A DNA stretch of 64,000 nucleotides from Bacteroidales bacterium (lineage in GTDB: Bacteria > Bacteroidota > Bacteroidia > Bacteroidales > UBA932), in NCBI GenBank assembly GCA_017630215.1, contig JAGBVR010000002.1:1-64000 (forward strand), given 5' to 3'. Positions 43,735-53,279 of the stretch are shown piece after piece. The first letter of the stretch is position 1. Every line of letters starts with the position of its first letter. The notes under the pieces were generated by a model that did not search any database, was not told the DNA's origin, and was given only the letters and a program-made list of their open reading frames with translations. Made by a program: the position numbers and the translations under genes.

Positions 43735-45561
43735 TTAATATCCTAGATTCTGGACGAGTTTCGGGTTATTGTCGATATAAGTCTGACGGATAGGCCAGAG
43801 ATAATTCCTGTCTTCAAACGAGCGGGTCATGAAGTCACGCTGAGTAAAGAAATAGGCATCATCTGTCTTGGCCTTTACATTCAGGCCTCTGATCGGCTCC
43901 CTGAACACTGACTTGGAGAGAAGCCAGCGACGAAGGTCTGTATAACGTTTTCCTTCGTCAAGAAGCTCGATACGGCGCTCCATACGGATCATCTCACGCA
44001 TCTGCTCCTGAGAATATGAGCCGGTGTATGCCGGAATACCAGCCCTCTGGCGGATGGCATTGAGATATTCCAGAACCTCTGCGTGGGCAGAAGCGCCGTA
44101 ATATTCGTTAAGAGCCTCCGCATAGCTGAGGTAGAATTCACCCAGACGGAAGATGATTCCGTGACGGTACGGATGGTTCTGGTTTCCGATCTCAGTTGCC
44201 TGCGGATGCTGTCTCTTTCTCATCAGATAACCACACTGAGGGGAATCATAGGTAGGACCTCCGTTGGCTCCGCCGTAGAGGAAATCGACATAGCCGGAAA
44301 GCTGGGTAGACCACTCTCTGTGCCACATTATCGAAACATAGAAACGAGGTTCCCTGTTGCAATACATATTCGGCGTACCGGCTTCCGTAATCAAACCTTT
44401 CATCTCACGCGAATTCGAGCGGGTCCATGCAGTTCCGGGATAATGGATATCCTCGGTGCTGTAGCCCTCAGCCACATAAGACGGATCCTTGTCGATAGGA
44501 AGACCGTTGCGGGTGAAGAAGGCATCCACAAGATTCTGAGTAGCACCATATGCTCCGTTACCGTCTCCATAGCCGTGAGGGGCCATATTCTGGTCAGCCT
44601 CTGCATAATTGCAGTTGTTGTTGATGAATATGAGTTCCGGATTAGCCGCTCCTGTAGCAAAATGTATATTCATATAAGAGAGGAAAGGATCCAATGTTCC
44701 ATCTTCATTATATTGCTTATATAGCGAATATACTCCCAGATCGAAGATATCCTTGACCGCATCTGCAGCTCTCTTCCATTTCTCCTTGTCATAGGTCTGA
44801 GGGAAAAGAGGGGTTCCGTCGGCATTCCTGATGTCGGCATACATTGAATTGCCATTGAAAAGAGGGCTTGCCGCAAGCATATGCACATGAGCTCGAACCG
44901 CCAGAGCCATTCCTTTGGTAGCTCGTCCATGATCCTCGGAGATATTCTTCAGTTCCACAGGCAGCTGGGAGGCAAGATCCAGAAGTTCCGCATCGAGCCA
45001 CTCGACGATTTCCTCGAAAGGAGTACGCTCTAGCATGAGTTCCTCATATGTGGAATCAATACCGTAATACTGAGTCACAAGAGGGAAGGAACCGTAGAAT
45101 TCAAGCAGTTGAGCATAGTAATAGGCCACAAGGAAACGAGCCTGCAGCCTCATGTAGGCCACATCTTCAGCTGTCTGCTCAGCACCCAGAGGCTTTACCT
45201 TCTCCTGGAAGATATACGCCGCACGCACAGCCTTATATACATCACCCCAGAGATCAAAATAGTTCGAAGTAGCACTCCAGTTGCCTTTCATGGCAGAAGC
45301 GGACCACCAGCCGAAACCTGACCACTCGAGCGGAATCTGAACATCATCCACGAGAGTATTGAGTCCATACTTCATATTCCAGCCCATATATGGATCAGGA
45401 AGATAGCTGTAAAGGTTAGCAAGCCATCCGTTTGTCTTTACGATATCGTTAAACACCATATCCTCTGTGATGAGGTCGTCAGGCTCCTGATCAAGATAAT
45501 GGCAGCCTGCCACAGAAAAGAGGGCAAACGCTGTAATAAGTAAATATATTGTCTTTTTCAT
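43735..45561 (-). CDS. SusD/RagB-family surface glycan-binding lipoprotein
   Basis: 608 residues, lipoprotein signal ending FSVAGC (Cys at 20), then the family opening HYLDQEPDDLITEDMVFND. TPR-like helices follow (YMRLQARFLVAYYYAQLLEFYG, GMALAVRAHVHMLAASPLF), and the C-terminus has RHGIIFRLGEFYLSYAEALNE and IRMERRIELLDEGKRYTDLRRW typical of SusD. It forms the lid over its SusC partner at 45576-48689, 14 bases upstream. Last gene of the locus. Confidence 0.96.
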   Translation of the reverse strand: MKKTIYLLITAFALFSVAGCHYLDQEPDDLITEDMVFNDIVKTNGWLANLYSYLPDPYMGWNMKYGLNTLVDDVQIPLEWSGFGWWSASAMKGNWSATSNYFDLWGDVYKAVRAAYIFQEKVKPLGAEQTAEDVAYMRLQARFLVAYYYAQLLEFYGSFPLVTQYYGIDSTYEELMLERTPFEEIVEWLDAELLDLASQLPVELKNISEDHGRATKGMALAVRAHVHMLAASPLFNGNSMYADIRNADGTPLFPQTYDKEKWKRAADAVKDIFDLGVYSLYKQYNEDGTLDPFLSYMNIHFATGAANPELIFINNNCNYAEADQNMAPHGYGDGNGAYGATQNLVDAFFTRNGLPIDKDPSYVAEGYSTEDIHYPGTAWTRSNSREMKGLITEAGTPNMYCNREPRFYVSIMWHREWSTQLSGYVDFLYGGANGGPTYDSPQCGYLMRKRQHPQATEIGNQNHPYRHGIIFRLGEFYLSYAEALNEYYGASAHAEVLEYLNAIRQRAGIPAYTGSYSQEQMREMIRMERRIELLDEGKRYTDLRRWLLSKSVFREPIRGLNVKAKTDDAYFFTQRDFMTRSFEDRNYLWPIRQTYIDNNPKLVQNLGY

Positions 45562-45575
45562 AATAAGCCTGAGTT

Positions 45576-48500
45576 TTAGTTGAACGATATGTCAAGACCG
45601 AGAGAAACCACGCGGGAAATAGGATATGCCGCGAAACCGTAGCCGGAAAGCTCAGGATCCCAAAGCTTGAAGTCCGAGATAGTGAAGAGGTTGGTGCCCC
45701 TGACGAAAAGTCGGAGATTGTTCACCGCCCAGTCCTTGCCTGTTCCTCTTCTGAGGAAGGTATAACCCATCTCGAAATTCTTCAGACGCATGAACGAACC
45801 GTCCTTGAGCCACCAGCTTGAAGACTGGCTGTTGTTCTCGTTGACTCCGAGGGAAAGTCTCGGCCAGAACACATCCTGCGAAGGATTTTCCGGAGTCCAG
45901 CGGTCATCCACATTGGCCAATATATTCGCCACCGCACCTGAGCCGGCACCAGGAATATAATACTGGTTTCTGGCATCGTCATAGTCACCGCCTACCACAA
46001 AGTCAGTGAGGGCCACACCCTGGAACAATGCACTTAGATCGAATCCCTTATGGCGGAATGAGAAGCCGAATCCATAGACGATTTCAGGTACCGATGAGCC
46101 TCCGATGGCAGTCACGTCTTCGTCATTGATCCTGCCGTCCTTGGTCTGGTCGACATATTTTATGTCACCCGGTCTTACCTTGCCCCAAGACGGTATCGGA
46201 AGGCCCGGCTTGAGAGTTCCCGCCACAGGATCGAGGAAATCATTCTCGGTATAAAGTCCGATTGACTCCAGTCCGAAGTTCTGGTTGATGCTGTGGCCTG
46301 TGCGGGCACGGGTGGTTCCGACGATTCCCGCAGCCTCGTCATACTCCAGAATGGTGTTATGAGCGTAGGTGAAATTGGCCATTACCGAGAGATATGTGTC
46401 TCGCGAGAATGCCTTGTTGAAGGTCAGCGAGGCGTCGATTCCCCTATTGAACACCTTTCCGTAATTGGCGTAAGGAGCATTCTGGAAACCGGAGGTTTCA
46501 GGGAAGATCTTCCTCTGCATGAAGATATCCTTGCGGACTTCGGTAAAGTAATCCACTGTAACATTGAGTGCATCGAAGAGACCGAGGTCGAAGCCGACAT
46601 TGGTCTTTGTAGCTGTCTCCCAAGTCAGGTCAGGAACTCCGAACTGATCCTCTGCGACACCCGGATAAGAGACGCTGTTATTGTCTCCGAAGCTGTGTCC
46701 GCCGGCATTTCCGTTGATGGTGGTAAGATAGCCGAAACGACGGCCTCCGGAGATCTGGTCATTTCCGGCAATACCCATAGAACCACGGATACGGAGCTGA
46801 TTGACAATATGTTTCACATCTTCCATCCAAGGCTCGTTAGAGACCATCCAGCCGATGGCTCCCGATGGGAAGAAACCGTAACGATACTTCTTTGCGAAGT
46901 TTTCTGAACCGTTGTATCCGAAATTGAATTCCGCGAAGTAACGGCTGTCGTAGTCATATGCGACACGGCCCGCAAGACCTGCATGGCGGTATGGGAAAGA
47001 ATAGATGGCAGAGGATGCATTCTGGTCCACATAGCTTCTCATATTCCAGAGAAGAAGGGCGTCCACACTGTGTTTTCCGAAGGTGCGGTTATATGAAACC
47101 GGAGCTTCGAAATAGGTGCTCCTGCTTCCACCGAACGACTTCGAGAATCCAAGGAACTCATCACCGGTGGAAACTATCTCCATGAGAAGTTCACCCTGCT
47201 CATCACGTCCGGTAGCATAGTAGTAGGTAGGTCTTCTGGTTCTTTCCGACCAGTAATCCTGATATACGTCGAATGAGAAAGTAACCTTGGCATGAAGGCC
47301 TTCAAGTGGTTCCCAAAGCATTCCGAAGTCCTGATCAAGAGTCGCAACACTCTGAAGCTGAGACTTGTAATTATCCTTATATCCGGTCTGAGTGGCCATC
47401 ACATAAGGGTTGGCACGGTTGGACTGGATAGGGAATTTTCCATTCGAATAGACTGCCGGATGCACGATCGGCGGGATCTCGAGGGCGTACTGGAGGATAC
47501 TGCTGACGTTCGATCCAGGAGCATGCCTGTCCTGCATATAACCACCTATGCTGAAAGTGAACAGCGTCGATTTTGTAAGGTTCAGGTCAATATTGCTTCG
47601 GACATTGTACTTGGTCAGCTTAAGCTCCGAGTCAAAAGCCGCAGAAGGGTCAGTGGCGATGATACCCGACTCGTTGTACACACCGAGAATGAAGCGGTAA
47701 CGGAGAAGTTCCGTACCTCCGCTTACATCGGCGCTTATATGCGAATTGGTCGCAAAGTCATTGGTCACAAGATCGAGCCAATCGGTAGAAGGATACAGGT
47801 CAGGGTCCACACCATTGCGAGTGTTGTCAATCTGTGTCTGCGAGAACTGCTCCGGCATTCCCGACAGGAGTGCTGCTGCATTGACCACCTCCATATGCTT
47901 GGCTCCGTCCACAAACTGTGCAATCTTGAGCGGTGCTGTAACTCCGTAGTCTGCCTTGATATTGACCTTAGCCTTGCCGACAGAGCCTCTCTTTGTCTTG
48001 ACGACAATGGCTCCATTTGCTCCTCTCACACCGTAAATAGCTGTAGCTGAGGCATCTTTAAGCACCGAGAACGACTCGATTTCCTCTGGCGAGAGCTGAT
48101 CGAGAGAGCGCTCGACTCCATCGACGATCACGAGAGGATTAGAGCTTGCACCGAATGTGTTGATACCACGGATCCAGAAATCCGATGCATCGTATCCGGG
48201 TTCTCCGGAACGCTGGACTCCGATCACACCGGCAATCTGTCCTGCAAGAGCATTGGAAAGATTGGCTGTCTGATTCGATGCCAGAGTCTCGGGAGCTATG
48301 GATGCAATCGCTCCGATTACGCTCTCCTTTTTCTGAGTACCGAATCCGACCAGCACAGCCTCTTCGAGTACCGTGTCGGTCTCCATCCTGATCAGGAGCT
48401 CTGTCCTTCCGTCCAGAGCGACCTTCTGATCCTGATAGCCGATGCCGGTAACGGTCAGAACATCACCCTCCGGAACTGTTATATAGAAGAGTCCCGCATC

Positions 48501-48689
48501 ATTGGTGATGGTTCCGCTGGATCCGTCAGATGAAATGACAGCGATACCTATGATCGGCACGCCTGCCTCATCAATGACCTTTCCCGAAACCTTCACCTTA
48601 TCGGGTGCATCCGATCCGAAGACCGGAATGCCCGATACAAAGGTCAATATCATGGCTGCAAATACAGCCAGATAATGTCTGATAGTCAT
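45576..48689 (-). CDS. SusC/RagA-family TonB-dependent transporter
   Basis: 1037 residues. Signal peptide about 1-25, carboxypeptidase-like domain at 32-110 (VSGKVIDEAGVPIIGIAVIS), a TonB-box-like EEAVLVGFGTQKKESVIGAI, and the SusC plug signature IRGINTFGASSNPLVIVDG followed by VLKDASATAIYGVRGANG (near 170-228). The barrel ends SRVVSLGLDISFN. It imports an oligosaccharide with SusD and TonB energy. The gene lies 8 bases after GH65, so the imported sugar is probably related to that enzyme's substrate. Confidence 0.97.
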   Translation of the reverse strand: MTIRHYLAVFAAMILTFVSGIPVFGSDAPDKVKVSGKVIDEAGVPIIGIAVISSDGSSGTITNDAGLFYITVPEGDVLTVTGIGYQDQKVALDGRTELLIRMETDTVLEEAVLVGFGTQKKESVIGAIASIAPETLASNQTANLSNALAGQIAGVIGVQRSGEPGYDASDFWIRGINTFGASSNPLVIVDGVERSLDQLSPEEIESFSVLKDASATAIYGVRGANGAIVVKTKRGSVGKAKVNIKADYGVTAPLKIAQFVDGAKHMEVVNAAALLSGMPEQFSQTQIDNTRNGVDPDLYPSTDWLDLVTNDFATNSHISADVSGGTELLRYRFILGVYNESGIIATDPSAAFDSELKLTKYNVRSNIDLNLTKSTLFTFSIGGYMQDRHAPGSNVSSILQYALEIPPIVHPAVYSNGKFPIQSNRANPYVMATQTGYKDNYKSQLQSVATLDQDFGMLWEPLEGLHAKVTFSFDVYQDYWSERTRRPTYYYATGRDEQGELLMEIVSTGDEFLGFSKSFGGSRSTYFEAPVSYNRTFGKHSVDALLLWNMRSYVDQNASSAIYSFPYRHAGLAGRVAYDYDSRYFAEFNFGYNGSENFAKKYRYGFFPSGAIGWMVSNEPWMEDVKHIVNQLRIRGSMGIAGNDQISGGRRFGYLTTINGNAGGHSFGDNNSVSYPGVAEDQFGVPDLTWETATKTNVGFDLGLFDALNVTVDYFTEVRKDIFMQRKIFPETSGFQNAPYANYGKVFNRGIDASLTFNKAFSRDTYLSVMANFTYAHNTILEYDEAAGIVGTTRARTGHSINQNFGLESIGLYTENDFLDPVAGTLKPGLPIPSWGKVRPGDIKYVDQTKDGRINDEDVTAIGGSSVPEIVYGFGFSFRHKGFDLSALFQGVALTDFVVGGDYDDARNQYYIPGAGSGAVANILANVDDRWTPENPSQDVFWPRLSLGVNENNSQSSSWWLKDGSFMRLKNFEMGYTFLRRGTGKDWAVNNLRLFVRGTNLFTISDFKLWDPELSGYGFAAYPISRVVSLGLDISFN

Positions 48690-48697
48690 AAGTAAGT

Positions 48698-50698
48698 TTA
48701 GTTGTTAGTTACTGTAAATGTCTGCTTTTCGACTCCTACTCCGGTCACAGTCAATGACTTCCAGTGAGAAGGGAGCTTTGTCGGAAGCTGGATGATTCCG
48801 TCTTCAGTGATCTCGATTCCTGCAAATCCGAAAATGACGCTCTGAAGGATTCCGCCAAGACCCGTTGCAAACGAAACGCGGGAGTTATTGGCATTTTCCG
48901 ACAATACTCCGAAAGGAGGACGAAGCTTGTCTGTGTAGCTCTTCTTGAAGACCTTGAAGGCAGTCTCTGGGTCACCGAGGCGGGCGTGAAGCACTGCGAT
49001 GATGGCATTGCTCATTGCCGGACCATTAGGGTCGATACGGTCGAAGTAGTAATTGATGTCACGAATGATCTGCTCAGGATCGGTCACGACTCCGAGAGGA
49101 TATGCAAGCATATTCACGTCGGTCTGCTTGATCAGCTGGCCGTCATAACCGGTGTACTCCATGGTCACACCATCAGCGTTGTATGTAAAGACCAGTCCGT
49201 CCGCAACCTCTTTCCAGCGCTGATCTACATTGTAACCAAGCACCTGGGCCGCACGGACCACATTATTCAGGACGCGCTTTGCCGCACCATTGGTAAATGC
49301 ATTGTCATCCACATTCTCAGCATATTCATCAGCCGCCACAACATTCAGTATCGAGTAGCTGCCGTCCTCATTCTTCTGAGCACGGCTCACCCAGAAATCA
49401 CCGATATTGCGAAGCACCGGCCAGGCTGTTTCCCTAAGCCAGTCCTTGTCGCCGCTGACACAATAGTAGTTCCACATCGCAATACCGATATCTGCCGTGA
49501 TATGGTGCTCGTAAGTACCGGTCAAAGCCCACACAGGAGTGCATTCCTCACCCGAAGAATCAGCCTCCCAAGGGTATTGGGCACCTTTATAGCCATGATT
49601 TGCGGCATTCTGCACCGCCTGAGGGAGGCAATTTGCACGGTAGTCCATAAGGGAACGACCTGCAGGTGGATTCATCACCAGGATCGGCGGATACATCCAC
49701 AGTTCAGTGTCCCAGAAATAGTGTCCATTGTAACCCTCGCTCGATGAAAGACCCATCGGAGCGATACCTACAGGACAATTTTCACGGGTGATCGAGTAGA
49801 GCTGGTAAAGGGCGTGGCGGATGTCGATCTGCGACTCCGGATCTCCCTCGATGATCACATCACTCTGCCAGAGCTCTTCCCATGCCGCACGATGCTTCTC
49901 GAGAAGATAGTCGATGCTTGACTTGTAGGCGAATGTCGCAAAACGCTTGGACTCATTCACAGGGTCCTTGAAATCCTGAGTAGAGCATACGGCTCCCACA
50001 AGTGCGAAACGATAAGATTCGCCCTTGTTCAGCTTCACAGAGAACCACATTCCGTCACGTCCGTCCTTCTCTATGCGCTTCACTTCAGGCTCCTGAGCAT
50101 CGAACATGAACATCGACGATGAACTTACGCGATGCATCTTGGTGCGGGTAGCGGCATTGAGCTGATAGACCAGCTGCGCACCTTCGCCGAAGCTTGCCTG
50201 AGGGTCGCTCATTTCCTCCGGTATGCCGTAGACATTCTCCACCTTGAGTGTGATGTCCTTATGCGGAACGACCTCCACGATTGACATTGCATTATATGGC
50301 AAATGCCTGAGAGCCAATACCGTATATTTAAAGGAAGCCTTGCCTTTCAGATCCACGTTTGTGGTAAGCTGAGCCTTCCTCATGTCAAAGACCTGGTTCC
50401 ATCCGGTGAAATCCTTGTCCTCCACCTTCTTGCCATCGACGGTCAGTTCCATATTAAGGAACACTGGTCCGCGGGCCACACGGCTCACGCCATTGTATCC
50501 TTCCTTATCGAAAACTCCCGCGAGCACGATCTCACGTGCAGTGAAAGGGCGGTCATCAGTAACCACTCCGAGACGACCGTTGGCCATAGTCGCGCCGTTA
50601 TAGTCCTTGCGGGAATCGGCGGTCATGACCCAGCCTTCCTGAGCCGCCGCAGAAACAGCAAGGCCCAGGAAAAGCAGTATTGAAACAATTCTCCTCAT
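48698..50698 (-). CDS. Secreted GH65 glycosidase
   Basis: 666 residues, signal peptide at 1-19 (VSAAA|Q). The GH65 layout is clear: N-terminal beta-sandwich (about 25-260), linker helices, then an (alpha/alpha)6 barrel with GYNGHYFWDTELWMYP (322-337), the general-acid region NVVAADEYAENVDDNAFTN (452-470, Glu458), and LRPPFGVLSENANNSR with Glu601, before ATGLGGILQSVIFGF. GH65 includes phosphorylases and hydrolases of alpha-glucosides. From memory, the Flavobacterium alpha-1,2-glucosidase uses Glu472 and Glu616; the 143-residue spacing here matches, which favours an inverting hydrolase, perhaps for kojibiose- or trehalose-like bonds. It lies between the SusE-like and SusC genes. Confidence 0.88.
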   Translation of the reverse strand: MRRIVSILLFLGLAVSAAAQEGWVMTADSRKDYNGATMANGRLGVVTDDRPFTAREIVLAGVFDKEGYNGVSRVARGPVFLNMELTVDGKKVEDKDFTGWNQVFDMRKAQLTTNVDLKGKASFKYTVLALRHLPYNAMSIVEVVPHKDITLKVENVYGIPEEMSDPQASFGEGAQLVYQLNAATRTKMHRVSSSSMFMFDAQEPEVKRIEKDGRDGMWFSVKLNKGESYRFALVGAVCSTQDFKDPVNESKRFATFAYKSSIDYLLEKHRAAWEELWQSDVIIEGDPESQIDIRHALYQLYSITRENCPVGIAPMGLSSSEGYNGHYFWDTELWMYPPILVMNPPAGRSLMDYRANCLPQAVQNAANHGYKGAQYPWEADSSGEECTPVWALTGTYEHHITADIGIAMWNYYCVSGDKDWLRETAWPVLRNIGDFWVSRAQKNEDGSYSILNVVAADEYAENVDDNAFTNGAAKRVLNNVVRAAQVLGYNVDQRWKEVADGLVFTYNADGVTMEYTGYDGQLIKQTDVNMLAYPLGVVTDPEQIIRDINYYFDRIDPNGPAMSNAIIAVLHARLGDPETAFKVFKKSYTDKLRPPFGVLSENANNSRVSFATGLGGILQSVIFGFAGIEITEDGIIQLPTKLPSHWKSLTVTGVGVEKQTFTVTNN

Positions 50699-50704
50699 AG
50701 GATA

Positions 50705-52108
50705 TTACATAAGGTTCTGGTCGGTAACATCCTCTGCAGTCACGATGATAGACTGAGGATTTGTCACGTCGAAGGTGAAACGGATCACGATACCGGTCTC
50801 AGGATACATGATTGCATTAGGGTCGCTCGGGCTCATACCCTGCTGGAAGTTTCCGTTTCCGACAAGAGCGTTTGCATAGATGTTTGTGCATCCGTTGAGC
50901 TGACTGTTGGCCATATCATACTGAGTGCCATAGATATCGCCCCAGTTGAGCTTGGTGCAGAAGAACTTGTACTGTGCAAGGTTATATACGCGGAGAGTGA
51001 TCTGATACTTATAATCATCGATCTTGGCCATGCAGTAACCGTCGAATGTCTCCCAGTCGCTCCATACTCGGCCACCTCTTACCTGACGCATATCAGGCTT
51101 TCCGAAGTTATAGTTTCCGAGGCACCAGATAGCTTCGTTCACAGTGATGTTTCCGGCATCATCCCAGCCGAATGAGCCAAGGTCGCCGTTTGAAGAGAGC
51201 CTTTCCACACGGAGAGACCCCCAGTCTGACTGGTTTGTGAGACGATAGTTACCGCCCTCAGCCATAAATGTGTAAGTATAGTCACCGTTGTACTGGAAGA
51301 AGTCCACATCCACCCAGAGATCACCGAGCTGTCTGAAATCTACGAGCTGCCCCTTCTTGAAGGTAACGTCGATTGTACCAGGATATGCAGGGTCTGTTGT
51401 CTCGGGAACTGTAACCACCTTTACATCGAGAGGGAAAACCACCTTGAATGAAACCACATCGAATGAAATGGTAGCATCGAGAAGCTCCTCCTCATATTTG
51501 TAAAGCTCCATTGCAGTCTTGCTGCCGAACTCCACATTGTCAATATTGGCGCCACCGAAGTCATATGTCCTGCCATCAGCAGTCTTACCTTCAAAATAAC
51601 CTGTGAGGGCCGCAGGAAGGGTTCCTGTGTATGACCATACGCTTCCTACACCAGCTGTAAGAGCGTATCTTGTACCATTGTCAGCCACGAATGCCACAGC
51701 GTCGAAGGCAGGATGAGAAAGACTGATCTGCACGGTCTTCTCGGCACGCTCCGAAGAACTGCCGGTAGCCACGAGCATTACGTCATAGTTTCCCGCAGAA
51801 GCGTTCTTTACATAAGGGATCTCGAGAAGTCCGCTTACACCGTAAGAAGCAGGAGTAGATACGACTGAAGCCGGCACTGTAGTGGAAGCAAGCTGCTTTC
51901 CATCCTTGATAAGAGCGGCTGTAACGCTTGAAAGATCAGCACCCTCGGGAACATTGATGGTAAAATTGACCTTGTCACCGAAGGCTGCAGATGACGGAAG
52001 CTCATATGATGCGATTTCGAGATCTACCTTCTGGGGTGCCTTCTCGCAAGATACTGCTGCAAGGGCCAATGCCGCTGCAGCGAGAATGATTGGAATAAAA
52101 CGTTTCAT
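50705..52108 (-). CDS. SusE-like outer-membrane lipoprotein (first gene of the SusCD/GH65 locus)
   Basis: 467 residues, lipoprotein signal ending ALAAVSC (Cys at 21). An Ig-like N-domain (about 30-130; SSVTAALIKDGKQLAS, GNYDVMLVATGSS) is followed by a domain with FDAVAFVADNGTRYALTAG, and a C-terminal domain with VDFRQLGDLWVDVDFFQYNG and RVWSDWETFDGYCMAKIDDYKYQITLRVYN. This matches the Bacteroidales lipoproteins annotated with DUF5016/DUF5121/DUF5125-type domains as I recall them, not the classical SusE. It probably binds the same glycan at the cell surface. Stop 6 bases before the GH65 start. Confidence 0.8.
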   Translation of the reverse strand: MKRFIPIILAAAALALAAVSCEKAPQKVDLEIASYELPSSAAFGDKVNFTINVPEGADLSSVTAALIKDGKQLASTTVPASVVSTPASYGVSGLLEIPYVKNASAGNYDVMLVATGSSSERAEKTVQISLSHPAFDAVAFVADNGTRYALTAGVGSVWSYTGTLPAALTGYFEGKTADGRTYDFGGANIDNVEFGSKTAMELYKYEEELLDATISFDVVSFKVVFPLDVKVVTVPETTDPAYPGTIDVTFKKGQLVDFRQLGDLWVDVDFFQYNGDYTYTFMAEGGNYRLTNQSDWGSLRVERLSSNGDLGSFGWDDAGNITVNEAIWCLGNYNFGKPDMRQVRGGRVWSDWETFDGYCMAKIDDYKYQITLRVYNLAQYKFFCTKLNWGDIYGTQYDMANSQLNGCTNIYANALVGNGNFQQGMSPSDPNAIMYPETGIVIRFTFDVTNPQSIIVTAEDVTDQNLM

Positions 52109-52134
52109 TGTATTTTATGGGTATTTATTTGCCG

Positions 52135-52171
52135 AAAAGGCGACGGCCGGAAATACATCCCGGACATCGCC
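52135..52171 (-). terminator. Hairpin with T-run in front of the SusCD/GH65 locus
   Basis: Minus strand: GGCGATGTCCGG pairs with CCGGCCGTCGCC in 11 of 12 positions (one G-U), 9-base loop, followed by TTTT. It lies 27 bases before the ATG at 52108. It may be a second mdh terminator or an attenuator in the locus leader. Confidence 0.55.
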
Positions 52172-52183
52172 ATAAAATAATAT

Positions 52184-52204
52184 CCTGCCCTTTGCGGGGG
52201 CAGG
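52184..52204 (-). terminator. mdh terminator
   Basis: CCTGCCC/GGGCAGG 7-bp stem with 7-base loop, followed on the minus strand by ATATTATTTTA. It is 9 bases past the mdh stop. The T-run is interrupted, so strength is uncertain. Confidence 0.65.
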
Positions 52205-52213
52205 AATAAGTCA

Positions 52214-53200
52214 TTAAAGGTTTGGATTGAGAGTCTTCCACTCTGCTACCGGCGGGATGATGCCGAGAGAGATGATCTCATCACGCATAACCTGGAGGTG
52301 AGCGTAAGATGCATCGAGAGCAGCGATCTCCTCTGGAGTACCTGTAACCTCACCGAAGTGAACACCTGTTGCGTCGATTGTTGTAGGCATTGCCATGAGA
52401 ACATTCTGATACTTCTCAGTGTTTACATAGCATCCTGCTGGCCAGTGGAACTCAGCACCGCCCATTGCAGCCTGAATCATGAGAACTGACTGATAAGCAG
52501 GGCTCTGGAATGATGAACGGCCACGGAGCTTGATGATGTTAGAACCACCCTGGATAGTAGCGTGCTTGATCTCAGCCCACTTGTCCTCAGGAATGTTGTA
52601 CTCTGCGAGTGGCTTGCCGTCAACAGTGATCTTTGAAGCGAATACTGCCATTGCCTCACCGTGACCACCATAAGTACGAGCGTTCTCCACCTTGTACTGA
52701 GGAACGCCGAGCTCCTTAGCGATAGCTGACTGAAGACGAGTAGAGTCAAGAGCAGCAAGTGAAGTAAGCTGGCTTGGCTTGAGACCTGAACGGATGAGAG
52801 CTGTGAGAGCTGTTACGTCAGCCGGGTTGAAGATAACCACCACGTGATTTACGTCTGGGCAATACTTCTTGATGTTGTCACCGAACTCAGCTGCAATCTG
52901 GCAGTTACCCTTGAGAAGGTCCTCACGAGTCATACCCTCCTTACGAGGAGCACCACCTGAAGAAATGATGTACTTGGCACCTGTGAAAGCAACCTCAGGA
53001 TCTGTAGTCCAAGTGATGTTGGCACCCTCGAATGCGCAGTGATAAAGTTCCTCACATACACCGTTCACGCCTGGACCATAAATGTCATAAAGGCAGATGT
53101 TTGGAGTAAGGCCGAGCATGAGAGCTGTCTGAGCCATGTTAGATCCGATAGCGCCACCGGCACCTACGATCACGAGCTTGTCGTTAGTCAAAAAGTTCAT
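52214..53200 (-). CDS. mdh: Malate dehydrogenase
   Basis: 328 residues, NAD-dependent oxaloacetate/malate interconversion on the fumarate-succinate branch used by Bacteroidales fermentation. Seen: KLVIVGAGGAIGSNMAQTAL (dinucleotide loop), YIISSGGAPRKEGMTREDLL (active-site loop with substrate Arg), FNPADVTALTALI, LDSTRLQSAIAKELG and the catalytic His in TYGGHGE. Highly biased codons. Single gene with a TATATTTG promoter 49-56 bases upstream of the ATG. Confidence 0.96.
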   Translation of the reverse strand: MNFLTNDKLVIVGAGGAIGSNMAQTALMLGLTPNICLYDIYGPGVNGVCEELYHCAFEGANITWTTDPEVAFTGAKYIISSGGAPRKEGMTREDLLKGNCQIAAEFGDNIKKYCPDVNHVVVIFNPADVTALTALIRSGLKPSQLTSLAALDSTRLQSAIAKELGVPQYKVENARTYGGHGEAMAVFASKITVDGKPLAEYNIPEDKWAEIKHATIQGGSNIIKLRGRSSFQSPAYQSVLMIQAAMGGAEFHWPAGCYVNTEKYQNVLMAMPTTIDATGVHFGEVTGTPEEIAALDASYAHLQVMRDEIISLGIIPPVAEWKTLNPNL

Positions 53201-53248
53201 AATTGTTCTATTATTCTATAATGTTAACATTTAGTTTTCAAATCTTGG

Positions 53249-53256
53249 CAAATATA
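53249..53256 (-). promoter_or_regulatory. mdh -7 element
   Basis: TATATTTG on the minus strand, 48 bases before the mdh ATG. Confidence 0.55.
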
Positions 53257-53279
53257 GCAATTATTGTCGAAAAACCTTA

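Noticed and set aside
43735..48689. SusCD locus as a starch utilisation system
   Set aside because: Only SusC/SusD are shared; no GH13/GH97 genes or SusR are present and the enzyme is GH65, so the substrate is left open.
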